Assembly (NCBI GenBank): GCA_030590585.1
Contig: JAUUYD010000029.1
Span: 1-11,619 of the forward strand
DNA from: Spirochaeta sp.
Lineage (GTDB): Bacteria; Spirochaetota; Spirochaetia; Spirochaetales_E; Spirochaetaceae_B
Length of the DNA stretch: 11,619 nucleotides
Direction of reading: 5' to 3'
Both the position numbers and the translations under genes were made by a program. Every line of letters begins with the position of its first letter. The first letter of the stretch is position 1. Of the stretch, positions 5,625 through 11,619 are shown one piece after another. The notes beneath the pieces are model-generated. The model made no database searches. It saw nothing but the letters and a program-made list of their open reading frames with translations, and was not told the origin of the DNA.

Positions 5625-7266
5625 GAATACCCGGGTCATAATCATCCGGAGCATCATATCCCATCAGATTCATGCTTGTGGCAGCTACAGAGCTGATACC
5701 CAAATTCTCATTCAGTTCCAGTGAATATTCACCATCGTAAGAGGGATCAAATATCAGAAAAGGAACCGGATTCAGTGAATGTGATGTTTTTGACTTGGGA
5801 CTGCCGTTCTCTTTGTAAACAACTTCACCTTTCTTGTTATGCTCAAACATATCATCAGAATTACCGTGATCGGCAGTCAGGATGAGAATCCCGCCGGCTT
5901 TTTCTATGGCCTTCCGCAGTCTGCCGATCTGTAAATCCATTACTTCCATGGATGCAAGCACTGCTTGAAAAACACCCGTATGCCCAACCATGTCACCATT
6001 GGGGAAATTGAGCTTAATCATTTCATATTCCCCGGCCTCAATAACTTCTATTACCTTATCTGTAATTTCAGCACACTTCATCGCGGGGCGTTCTTCAAAT
6101 GGAACGATATCCGAAATTATTTCCACATACAGTTCAAGGTTTTCATCAAAATATCCCGTGCGATTACCATTCCAGAAATATGTAACATGTCCGAATTTCT
6201 GGGTTTCACTGATGGAAAACTGCTTTACACCACTTGCGACAAGATATTCTGTCATGGTGCGGTCTATTGCAGGCGGAGTTACCAGATACTGAGACGGAAT
6301 GTGAGCATCCCCGTCGTATTCCATCATCCCCGCGTACTCTACTTTCGGGACACGAACCCTGTCGAACTTATCAAAATCATTAGCTGATTCAAAGGCTTTG
6401 GTGAGCTCTATAGCTCTGTCTCCCCGAAAGTTGAACAGTACAACACTATCGCCATCCACAATGGGGCCGGCGGGTTTTCCATCTTCACCGGCAACGATAA
6501 ATGCCGGAAGATCCTGATCAATAGCATCTGTTTTTTCCCTCAGGGAAATGATGGCCTCAGTCGCGCTGTCAAATAGATCTCCTTCGGCCAGTACGTGAGT
6601 CTTCCAGCCACGTTCAACCATGGACCAGTCGGCATCATAGCGGTCCATAGTGATATTCATACGGCCGCCTCCCGAAGCAAAACGCGCATCAAATGAGGCA
6701 TCGCATAATGATGAGAGAAACTCTTCAAAAGGGGTGAAATAATCAAGAGCGCTGGTTTCACCCACATCCCGGCCGTCAAGAAGTCCATGAATCCTGACTT
6801 TGGAAACTCCGGAATCTTTAGCTCCCTTGATGAGGGCCTTTAGATGATCAATATGAGAATGCACATTCCCGTCGGACAGCAGCCCGATAAAATGTAAACT
6901 GCCACCGGATTTTTTTGCATTCTCAACCAGAATCTTCCAGGTTTCGCCCTTGAAAAGCGCACCTGAATCAATGGATTTATTAACAAGCTTGGCACCCTGC
7001 GCAAATACTCTGCCGCAGCCCATTGCGTTATGTCCAACCTCCGAATTTCCCATATCACCGTCTGACGGCAGGCCTACGGATTTGCCGTGTGCCTTGAGCC
7101 GGGTGCCGGGCCAACTTTTCAAGGCCTCATCCAGGTATTCGGTGTGTGATTCCTTTACCGCATCACCTTCCGGATATTTTCCGAACCCGACGACGTCCAT
7201 GATACAGAGGACAAGAGGGCCCTTACGTTTACCTTTGAACGAATTTACTTTTAAAGATTCAACCAT
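5611..7266 (-). CDS. gpmI: 2,3-bisphosphoglycerate-independent phosphoglycerate mutase
   Basis: Interconverts 3- and 2-phosphoglycerate in glycolysis through a phosphoserine intermediate, using two divalent metals (alkaline phosphatase superfamily). Visible active-site elements are D24 in IMDVVGFG, the phosphorylated serine S75 in MGNSEVGHNA, LLSDGNVHSH, FNFRGDR, D425 and H429 in NGDMVGHTG, D466 and H467 in TADHGNSDD, and SHSLNP near the C-terminus. At 551 aa it is longer than E. coli GpmI (514) and nearer the long forms. The first metal motif is usually DGWG or DGxG; here the Gly after Asp is Val. The substrate loop reads ASGGGRMNITMDRYDADW rather than the common SGRYYAMDRD. The start is supported by GAGG (7278 to 7275), 8 nt before ATG 7266. 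It stands as a single gene with a strong terminator; no clear promoter was found. Confidence 0.94.
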   Translation of the reverse strand: MVESLKVNSFKGKRKGPLVLCIMDVVGFGKYPEGDAVKESHTEYLDEALKSWPGTRLKAHGKSVGLPSDGDMGNSEVGHNAMGCGRVFAQGAKLVNKSIDSGALFKGETWKILVENAKKSGGSLHFIGLLSDGNVHSHIDHLKALIKGAKDSGVSKVRIHGLLDGRDVGETSALDYFTPFEEFLSSLCDASFDARFASGGGRMNITMDRYDADWSMVERGWKTHVLAEGDLFDSATEAIISLREKTDAIDQDLPAFIVAGEDGKPAGPIVDGDSVVLFNFRGDRAIELTKAFESANDFDKFDRVRVPKVEYAGMMEYDGDAHIPSQYLVTPPAIDRTMTEYLVASGVKQFSISETQKFGHVTYFWNGNRTGYFDENLELYVEIISDIVPFEERPAMKCAEITDKVIEVIEAGEYEMIKLNFPNGDMVGHTGVFQAVLASMEVMDLQIGRLRKAIEKAGGILILTADHGNSDDMFEHNKKGEVVYKENGSPKSKTSHSLNPVPFLIFDPSYDGEYSLELNENLGISSVAATSMNLMGYDAPDDYDPGILNFS

Positions 7267-7355
7267 TTCTCATACCTCAAATATATTATGGCAGATGAAA
7301 ACCAAACATTTCGATTAATGCTGCCTGTTTAACATTATCTTTTCAGTATAGGTAT

Positions 7356-7369
7356 GTACCCTTCAGGGT
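7356..7369. repeat. Small hairpin at the left of the palindromic region
   Basis: ACCCT (7358-7362) and AGGGT (7365-7369) form a tight hairpin. The overlapping GTACCCTT (7356-7363) is a perfect 8-base complement of AAGGGTAC at 7500-7507, on the other side of the cloverleaf. This suggests the palindromic element extends beyond the cloverleaf itself. The rest of 7267-7355 is AT-rich, holds the upstream region of gpmI, and shows no gene. Confidence 0.5.
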
Positions 7370-7384
7370 CAAGATGAACAATGA

Positions 7385-7470
7385 AAGGTATGATACCCCA
7401 GGGCAAGCCCTGGACCCAGAGTTGCCTTTGGCAACTCTTTCCCGCCCCAAGGGGCGGGGTATCATACCTT
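7385..7470. repeat. Cloverleaf palindromic element with 15-bp terminal inverted repeats
   Basis: AAGGTATGATACCCC (7385-7399) and GGGGTATCATACCTT (7456-7470) are perfect 15-bp inverted repeats. They enclose three further perfect hairpins: CCAGGGC/GCCCTGG (7398-7413), AGAGTTGCC-TTT-GGCAACTCT (7418-7438, 9 bp) and CCCGCCCC-AA-GGGGCGGG (7441-7458, 8 bp). With the outer stem held to its first 12 bp, all four arms can form together as a four-way junction with very few unpaired bases; the outer CCCC/GGGG pairs compete with the flanking hairpins. The element lies between the divergent gpmI and M28 genes. It codes for nothing credible. The form is that of a dispersed intergenic palindromic repeat (REP/BIME or non-autonomous mobile element); other copies cannot be seen in this window. 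Confidence 0.88.
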
Positions 7471-7575
7471 GCTTTGCCTACACTCGCTCGGAAATACCCA
7501 AGGGTACTTCTCTCGCACCAAGGGTCGTACCGCAGCGCAGCGAGGAACGATCCCGGCATCCGTTTGGCAATGATA
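7471..7575. repeat. Right-hand arm of the palindromic region
   Basis: This stretch continues the palindromic character. TACCC-AA-GGGTA forms a hairpin (7495-7506), and CTCGCT (7483-7488) is complementary to AGCGAG (7539-7544). The word CCAAGGG occurs at 7498 and 7518, and also in the cloverleaf at 7447. Base composition differs from the flanking AT-rich leader. It is probably part of the same repeat unit as the cloverleaf, ending near the GCAATGATATG at 7567-7577. Open frames across it on both strands lack ribosome binding sites and simply read through the hairpins. Confidence 0.5.
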
Positions 7576-7596
7576 TGAAATGCAGTCAGAGCTGAG

Positions 7597-7626
7597 GAAA
7601 CATCATAATCAGATTCAGGCTATAAT
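7597..7626 (+). promoter_or_regulatory. Candidate promoter of the M28 peptidase gene
   Basis: A perfect TATAAT (7621-7626) lies 18 nt after a poor -35, GAAACA (7597-7602, three of six). The -10 ends 6 nt before ATG 7633, so the transcript should begin at the start codon. No Shine-Dalgarno sequence is present upstream of the ATG. The geometry matches that in front of glpK and the MBL/cNMP gene. Confidence 0.5.
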
Positions 7627-7632
7627 TAATGC

Positions 7633-8547
7633 ATGTATGAACGCCCCGGGACTGTTCTTTCACCGTTACCCCTCCCTCTGAAAGATCGGGAGGAACTGAA
7701 TGAATTCTGCTTGGAAAAAGCAGATCGCCACGAAGTTCTGATTAACTCTCTCAAGCGGAGAGAAATCCCATTTGAGATTATACCCATCGCCGGTTCCAGG
7801 CATATTGCCCTTCCCGTGCCCCATGCCGCAAAAATGGATGAAGAATACTACCGGGTTACACTGGTGGCACATTATGACCGTGTGCAGGGAACCCCGGGAG
7901 CCAATGACAATGCGGCATCTGTATTCCAGCTTCTTAATCACTGGGAAGAGATTTCCGGTTTGGGATGGAAACACCGGACTCAGATTCTTTTTACCGACAA
8001 GGAAGAACTCACCGGAGAAATGTCATCTACAGATCAGGGCTCCTGGCATCTGGCCAGACATTTAACAAGACTTGGAGCAAAGAACCTACTTTTTTTTGTT
8101 CTGGACATGTGCGGGATTGGCGACACTCCGATCTGGGGAAGAAGTATAAGGAAAGTGGGACTTGTTCCCGGCAGCAATTCAATGTCCAGATCCTATCAGG
8201 TGATGGAAGGATTCCTGAAAAAGTTTTCCCGAGGTGATGATTTTGGAATGAACCCCATGTTTTCAGATGATCTGGGACTGCTACTCGGCGGTTATCCCGC
8301 TTTTCAGCTCTCACTGCTTCCGCGCATCGAAGCCGAATCTCTCGCTCGGCGGTATGGCAGAAGACCTATTGAAGCAAACCCGGATTTTCCAGCCAGAGCA
8401 CGTGATGAAATACGCTCTGAATTACCGCCATCCTGGAGTACCAATCATGGGCCTGATGATACTGCCGACACACTGGATCCCGGTGCTTTTCTTCTGATGG
8501 CCAGACTTCTTAGAGATTTAGCCCGTTATCGCTTTCCCCTCCCTTGA
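7633..8547 (+). CDS. M28-family zinc peptidase-like protein, cytoplasmic
   Basis: A 304-aa protein with the ligand pattern of the co-catalytic zinc exopeptidases of family M28, in the expected order: H80 and D82 in VAHYDRV, D92 in GANDNAAS, the Glu pair E124-E125 in TDKEE, D158 in VLDMCGIGD, and H272 in NHGPDDTAD. All metal ligands and the catalytic Glu therefore appear intact. Family members are mostly aminopeptidases or carboxypeptidases, often exported. This one has no signal peptide and should act in the cytosol; its substrate is unknown. The start has no Shine-Dalgarno but follows a TATAAT by 6 nt. It begins a plus-strand cluster, with the COG2426 gene starting 34 nt after its stop. Related non-peptidase folds such as glutaminyl cyclase share this pattern, so exact activity is open. 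Confidence 0.82.
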   Translation: MYERPGTVLSPLPLPLKDREELNEFCLEKADRHEVLINSLKRREIPFEIIPIAGSRHIALPVPHAAKMDEEYYRVTLVAHYDRVQGTPGANDNAASVFQLLNHWEEISGLGWKHRTQILFTDKEELTGEMSSTDQGSWHLARHLTRLGAKNLLFFVLDMCGIGDTPIWGRSIRKVGLVPGSNSMSRSYQVMEGFLKKFSRGDDFGMNPMFSDDLGLLLGGYPAFQLSLLPRIEAESLARRYGRRPIEANPDFPARARDEIRSELPPSWSTNHGPDDTADTLDPGAFLLMARLLRDLARYRFPLP

Positions 8548-8581
8548 CCCCGCCGGGGACTTGGCTGCATTCTGGATCGAC

Positions 8582-9055
8582 ATGAAAGACTGGATATGGA
8601 CATCAATCCTGACCCTGCTTCCAATAGCCGAACTCAGGGGCGGACTGCCCTACGCAATGACCAGGGGTATTCCATGGGCTCTGGCCTATCCTTATTGTGT
8701 TCTGCTCAACGCGCTGGTGGCCCCGATTGTGTATGTTTTCCTGGATACATTTCATAAAGTACTCTACAGATGGGGTTTTTATGCCCGGATCTTCGATAAA
8801 CTGGTTGAGAAGGCACGATACAAGCTCACAGGCAAGGTGGAGCGATACGGTTTTTGGGGTGTGGCTGTATTTGTCGGTATACCCCTGCCCATCACCGGGG
8901 CATGGACTGGAACTCTCGGGGCCTGGGTATTGGGTTTAAGCCGCCGGCGCACCATGCTGGTTGTTCTGGTTGGAGTTGCCATTTCAGGACTCATAGTATC
9001 CGCCATTGTTGTTCTGGGTATCGAAGCATTAGATCTCTTTATCAAACACGTTTAA
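8582..9055 (+). CDS. COG2426 / small multidrug export family membrane protein
   Basis: A 157-aa integral membrane protein. It begins with a short hydrophobic segment and the signature LLPIAELRGGLPYA, then a long hydrophobic stretch (about 32-54), a basic cytoplasmic-looking loop rich in Lys/Arg (about 60-87), the motif VGIPLPITGAWTGTLGAW, and a C-terminal hydrophobic segment. The ELRGG and PxPxTGxWTG motifs, with re-entrant character, are typical of the Sm_multidrug_ex family (PF06695, COG2426). The export function in the family name rests on little evidence, so transport substrate and direction are unknown. I chose ATG 8582 because GGA lies 5 nt upstream; an in-frame TTG at 8561 would add seven residues, but its GGGGA is too close. 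It lies between the M28 gene and the helicase, 7 nt from the latter, and is probably co-transcribed with both. Confidence 0.82.
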   Translation: MKDWIWTSILTLLPIAELRGGLPYAMTRGIPWALAYPYCVLLNALVAPIVYVFLDTFHKVLYRWGFYARIFDKLVEKARYKLTGKVERYGFWGVAVFVGIPLPITGAWTGTLGAWVLGLSRRRTMLVVLVGVAISGLIVSAIVVLGIEALDLFIKHV

Positions 9056-9062
9056 TCATAAT

Positions 9063-11099
9063 ATGGGAAAGAAAAAAGAGGATATTGAAACGGCTAAATC
9101 CCGTTTGAATCCCCAGCAGCTGGAAGCCGTCGAAACAATCGAAGGCCCGCTTCTCATCGTTGCCGGTGCCGGCAGCGGAAAGACCGGAGTTGTTACAACA
9201 CGAATTGCTGAAATGCTGAACCAGGGGATACCACAGGCATCAATACTGGCACTTACCTTTACAAATAAAGCCGCAAGAGAAATGGAGCAACGGGTTAAAA
9301 CCGTTACAGGTCTTAAGTTATCCAACCTTACTGTCTCAACATTTCATGCCTTCGGCGTACGAATATTGCGTGAAAAATCAAAGGAACTTTCCTATCGTCC
9401 GAATTTCACCATCTATGATTCATCGGACAAACTTGCCTGCCTCAGGGAATCATCCAGGGAACTTAAACTCTCTCACGAACCGGCGGAACTCAACGCTCTT
9501 GCCTCCTTATTCAGTGATATTAAAACCCGCAGAGCCGGATGGGATGAAGTAACTTCAATACACAAACCTCTTTACAATGAATATCACGAACTGATGATGC
9601 TCCATAACGCGGTTGACTTTGACGATCTGATTATCAAACCCCTCGAACTATTTGAAAACCGGCCTGATGTTCTCAATGAATACCGGCAGCGTTTTCGCTA
9701 CATCATGGTGGACGAATTCCAGGATACCTCGGGAATCCAGTATCAACTGGTACGGCATATGGCCTTAAAACACCGGAATCTCTGTTGCGTCGGTGATGAT
9801 GATCAGTCCATCTACTCCTGGCGGGGTGCGGATTATACCAACCTGCTGAACTTTGAAAAGGATTTTTCCGAACGCAAAGAAGTCAAACTGGAACGGAATT
9901 ACAGGTCAACAGGTACAATTCTCAAAGCCGCCAATGCCGTAATCAGCAACAATACCGACAGGAAGATCAAGGAACTCTGGACCCATGATGGTCATGATGA
10001 AATGACCATACAATTCGCCACACCCGAGGATGACCAGCAGGAAGCTGATTTCATAGCTGAAACGATCGGCGCGCTGCGTGCCACAGATGGCATGGCATAC
10101 GACCAGATAGGAATACTGGTTCGAACCAATGCCCTTACCAGAAGCATTGAAGATGCACTGATGGCCAATAATCTGCCCTATACCATGAGCGGCGGTACCA
10201 GCTTCTTCCAGCGTCAGGAAGTAAAAGACATGATCGGCTACCTCAGAGTAATAGACAATCCGGATGATGATGTTAATCTTCTTCGAATTATCAACACGCC
10301 CAGACGTGGTATCGGCAAAACAACCCTTGAAGTTATCGTCAACCTGGCCAGGGGAAAGGGATACTCGCTTTACTCGGCAGTGAGTGAAATTGTATTCAGC
10401 CAAGGCGGAGAAGAAAGTAAAATCAGTGAGAAGATTCGTTCAGGACTGGCGGAATTTCTGGATCTCATTGAGAGATTCCGTGACATGTTCCAGACTGAAG
10501 AAGGAGAAAAGTCCGCACTTGCTTCCACTTTCAACGATTTGGTGGAGGATATTAACTATTGGGGCTTTCTGGTTTCAGAGTTCCGGCATAATGAGAAAAT
10601 TGCAAAATGGCGGTATGAAAATATCCAGAGTTTCGCCACCTTCCTGGAACGATGGGAAAAAAATACAGATAATCTTGATCCCACACTCAACCGCTGGCTT
10701 AACAGAATTACCCTGAATGCCAGGGATGAACTGGATGACAACGATGCCGGTAAAGTGAACTTGATGACCATTCACGCGTCAAAAGGACTGGAGTTTGAAG
10801 TCGTGTTTCTTGCCGGAGTCGAGGACGGTATCATTCCTCATGCCAAAAGCATTGAAGAAAATCCCAGATCGATAGAAGAGGAACGCCGTCTCTTTTATGT
10901 AGCCATAACCCGGGCCCGAAAGAAACTCTACATATCCTCCTGTCTCAGCCGTAAAATACGCCTGGAGACCATAGCCTGTGTCCCCTCCCCTTTCCTGGAA
11001 GAAATTCCACAAGAACTGATGGAAAACACTGTATCGGAGGAACCGCTCTCCCAAGGTGACGATGTATCGGAATATTTCTCTAAAATGCCCTGGAATTAA
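9063..11099 (+). CDS. Rep/PcrA/UvrD-type superfamily 1A DNA helicase
   Basis: A 678-aa 3'-5' DNA helicase. All SF1A motifs are visible in order: Q motif LNPQQLEAV (15-23), Walker A AGAGSGKT (34-41), Ia ALTFTNKAA, Ib STFHAFG, Walker B MVDEFQDTS (D217-E218), III VGDDDQSIYSWRGAD, IV LERNYRS, V MTIHASKGLEFE, and VI FYVAITRARKK (near 613). Length is close to E. coli Rep (673), and the tail after motif VI is short, without the C-terminal extension of PcrA/UvrD, so Rep-like is the better label. Expected roles are replication fork restart, removal of bound proteins from DNA, or excision repair. The ATG has no Shine-Dalgarno; it lies 7 nt after the COG2426 stop, so translation may be coupled. No nuclease domain or RecB-like partner is present. 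Paralogue assignment (rep, pcrA or uvrD) needs a tree. Confidence 0.95.
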   Translation: MGKKKEDIETAKSRLNPQQLEAVETIEGPLLIVAGAGSGKTGVVTTRIAEMLNQGIPQASILALTFTNKAAREMEQRVKTVTGLKLSNLTVSTFHAFGVRILREKSKELSYRPNFTIYDSSDKLACLRESSRELKLSHEPAELNALASLFSDIKTRRAGWDEVTSIHKPLYNEYHELMMLHNAVDFDDLIIKPLELFENRPDVLNEYRQRFRYIMVDEFQDTSGIQYQLVRHMALKHRNLCCVGDDDQSIYSWRGADYTNLLNFEKDFSERKEVKLERNYRSTGTILKAANAVISNNTDRKIKELWTHDGHDEMTIQFATPEDDQQEADFIAETIGALRATDGMAYDQIGILVRTNALTRSIEDALMANNLPYTMSGGTSFFQRQEVKDMIGYLRVIDNPDDDVNLLRIINTPRRGIGKTTLEVIVNLARGKGYSLYSAVSEIVFSQGGEESKISEKIRSGLAEFLDLIERFRDMFQTEEGEKSALASTFNDLVEDINYWGFLVSEFRHNEKIAKWRYENIQSFATFLERWEKNTDNLDPTLNRWLNRITLNARDELDDNDAGKVNLMTIHASKGLEFEVVFLAGVEDGIIPHAKSIEENPRSIEEERRLFYVAITRARKKLYISSCLSRKIRLETIACVPSPFLEEIPQELMENTVSEEPLSQGDDVSEYFSKMPWN

Positions 11100-11107
11100 A
11101 AGGTATT

Positions 11108-11147
11108 TGACCTGAATCTGTCAGAATCTCATTTTTTTTGTTTTTTT
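11108..11147 (+). terminator. Possible terminator after the helicase gene
   Basis: Two T runs (eight at 11132-11139, seven at 11141-11147) follow the helicase stop. The hairpin ahead of them is weak: either TGAC (11108-11111) with GTCA (11120-11123), or CTGA with TCAG, each only 4 bp. The T tract suits termination but the stem is below what is usually convincing. The next gene has its own promoter, which is consistent with a transcript boundary here. Confidence 0.35.
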
Positions 11148-11188
11148 AAGGTAATCGTCAATATAACTACTTAAAATAAACCGTAAAT

Positions 11189-11217
11189 TTGAATTTCAAG
11201 CCCAAAATCACTATAAT
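11189..11217 (+). promoter_or_regulatory. Strong sigma-70-type promoter of the 48-aa gene
   Basis: TTGAAT (11189-11194, four of six) and a perfect TATAAT (11212-11217) are separated by exactly 17 nt. The predicted start near 11224 falls at the first base of the Shine-Dalgarno AGGAGG (11224-11229), so the mRNA leader would be only about 12 nt. This is the best promoter and ribosome-binding-site pair in the window. Confidence 0.75.
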
Positions 11218-11223
11218 TATAGT
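11210..11223. repeat. 14-bp perfect palindrome over the -10 box
   Basis: ACTATAATTATAGT is its own reverse complement and contains the TATAAT of the 48-aa gene promoter. It could be a repressor operator, or simply an AT-rich -10 that reads as TATAAT on both strands. Its core ATAATTAT also appears in the palindrome at 2363-2372 between the MBL/cNMP gene and glpK. Confidence 0.5.
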
Positions 11224-11235
11224 AGGAGGTTCTGT

Positions 11236-11382
11236 ATGAGTGATGCAATAAATCCCGTTTCGTCTCCCCCGCCCCCGCCGGTTCAGGAAAAGCTGCCGCC
11301 GCCGGAAACTCCTGTTGAGGAGCCTCAAGCCCCTCCCCCAAGTGACGAGGAAGTAGCAACCCGTATTGATATAAGTGCTTAA
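11236..11382 (+). CDS. Small proline-rich acidic protein, 48 aa
   Basis: ATG 11236 to TAA 11380-11382 encodes 48 residues: MSDAINPVSS, a Pro-rich middle (PPPPP at 11-15, PPPE at 21-24, PPP at 33-35) with alternating Glu and Pro, and a non-proline tail SDEEVATRIDISA. It is predicted to be soluble, acidic and unstructured, with no signal peptide, membrane segment or Cys. The case for a real gene is the Shine-Dalgarno AGGAGG 6 nt upstream, the strong promoter immediately before it, and the absence of any competing gene. It appears to be a single-gene unit between the helicase and the convergent rhodanese gene. I do not recognise a family. The short distinct C-terminal tail after a proline linker could be a docking or binding peptide, but that is a guess. 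Confidence 0.72.
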   Translation: MSDAINPVSSPPPPPVQEKLPPPETPVEEPQAPPPSDEEVATRIDISA

Positions 11383-11464
11383 AGACAGAAGTCAGCGCTA
11401 GTGAGTTTTCCCGGGCAGGATTCTGAATCCGCTATATCCCTTTTCCTCATTTGCGCATAACCGT

Positions 11465-11619
11465 TTACTTCGGGTTTTGGCCATTAGCTCCAGAGACAAT
11501 TGGACGCTCTTTCCTCAGCCATGAAGAATAACCGCCGCTGAGGATGAAGCTGTTCGTATATCCTTCGGTACGGAGATACATCATTGCCATGGCGGACTGA
11601 ATGGACCCGCTGCAGTACA
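11465..11619 (-). CDS. Rhodanese-like domain protein, C-terminal part (partial)
   Basis: Minus-strand frame entering from the right edge, with the last 50 codons and a TAA at 11467 to 11465. It opens with YCSGSIQSAMAMM, the rhodanese active-site loop with its catalytic Cys. The usual domain end follows: the conserved Gly-Tyr region YLRTEGYTN, then FILSGGYSSWLRKERP, and a 10-residue tail. Rhodaneses carry a cysteine persulfide and transfer sulfane sulfur, for example to cyanide, thiols or tRNA and cofactor pathways; the specific role cannot be told from this fragment. The N-terminal part and start lie outside the window. It converges on the 48-aa gene with 82 bp between stops. That gap holds GGATTC-T-GAATCC (11418-11430), whose one-base loop and lack of a U run make it a poor terminator. 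Confidence 0.85.
   Translation of the reverse strand, partial: YCSGSIQSAMAMMYLRTEGYTNSFILSGGYSSWLRKERPIVSGANGQNPK

Noticed and set aside
5965..6387. 140-codon plus-strand frame inside gpmI
   Set aside because: Antisense shadow of a conserved enzyme with its active-site residues on the other strand; no start signals.
7335..7559. Minus-strand 74-codon frame across the palindromic region
   Set aside because: It reads straight through the cloverleaf hairpins, has no ribosome binding site, and its sequence is what the repeat produces in any frame.
7374..7595. Two overlapping plus-strand frames (65 and 73 codons) across the palindromic region
   Set aside because: Repeat-derived; no Shine-Dalgarno or family resemblance, and two different frames are equally open.
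8547..8560. CCCC/GGGG mini-hairpin between the M28 and COG2426 genes
   Set aside because: Only 4-5 bp with a 1-3 nt loop and no T run; unlikely to terminate within this tightly spaced cluster.
9906..10403. 165-codon minus-strand frame inside the helicase gene
   Set aside because: Lies entirely under strongly conserved helicase motifs; its sequence shows no domain and is an antisense shadow.
11171..11359. Minus-strand 62-codon frame opposite the 48-aa gene
   Set aside because: No ribosome binding site or promoter on that strand; it mirrors the GC-rich proline codons of the real gene and runs into its AT-rich promoter.
11418..11430. GGATTC-T-GAATCC as a terminator between the 48-aa and rhodanese genes
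   Set aside because: A one-base loop cannot close without losing pairs, and neither strand has a clear U run next to it.

Overview
The window is a piece of bacterial chromosome with moderate GC and densely packed genes. The gene set fits an environmental spirochaete: a GpmI of about 550 residues, a cytoplasmic M28-type peptidase, a COG2426 membrane protein, and a metallo-beta-lactamase (MBL) protein carrying cyclic-nucleotide-binding domains. That phylum call is inferred from protein character only; there is no rRNA or other marker. No plasmid, phage, CRISPR or transposase gene is visible.

Layout from left to right. (1) At the left edge a compact cobalamin riboswitch on the minus strand (7-95) reads out of the window, so the gene it controls is not seen. 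(2) A 721-aa minus-strand protein (144-2309) joins a large N-terminal region, an MBL hydrolase domain and two C-terminal cyclic-nucleotide-binding-like domains. This is the layout of the Dictyostelium GbpA/GbpB (DdPDE5/6) phosphodiesterases. (3) It diverges from glycerol kinase glpK (2407-3885), which is followed 11 nt later by a HEAT-repeat protein (3897-5624). The space between the divergent genes holds a perfect 11-bp inverted repeat lying over both predicted promoters. (4) gpmI (5611-7266, minus) converges on the HEAT gene. Their ends overlap by 14 bp, and the gpmI terminator lies inside the HEAT coding sequence. (5) The 366-bp gap 7267-7632 holds an elaborate palindromic element, including a cloverleaf at 7385-7470. 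(6) A plus-strand cluster follows: M28-like peptidase, COG2426 membrane protein and Rep/PcrA-type helicase. (7) A 48-codon proline-rich gene has its own strong promoter and Shine-Dalgarno sequence. (8) The C-terminal part of a rhodanese gene enters from the right edge on the minus strand.

Functionally, glpK (glycerol to glycerol-3-phosphate) and gpmI (3- to 2-phosphoglycerate) belong to lower glycolysis and glycerol use. The MBL/cNMP protein, divergent from glpK with a shared dyad, may tie cyclic-nucleotide turnover to glycerol use; this is inference. Three genes (MBL/cNMP, glpK, M28) have a -10-like hexamer ending 6-7 nt before the likely ATG and no properly spaced Shine-Dalgarno, which suggests leaderless mRNAs. 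Others (HEAT, gpmI, the 48-aa gene) have normal Shine-Dalgarno sequences. The least explained items are the MBL/cNMP protein and its operator-like dyad, the cloverleaf element, and the small proline-rich gene.
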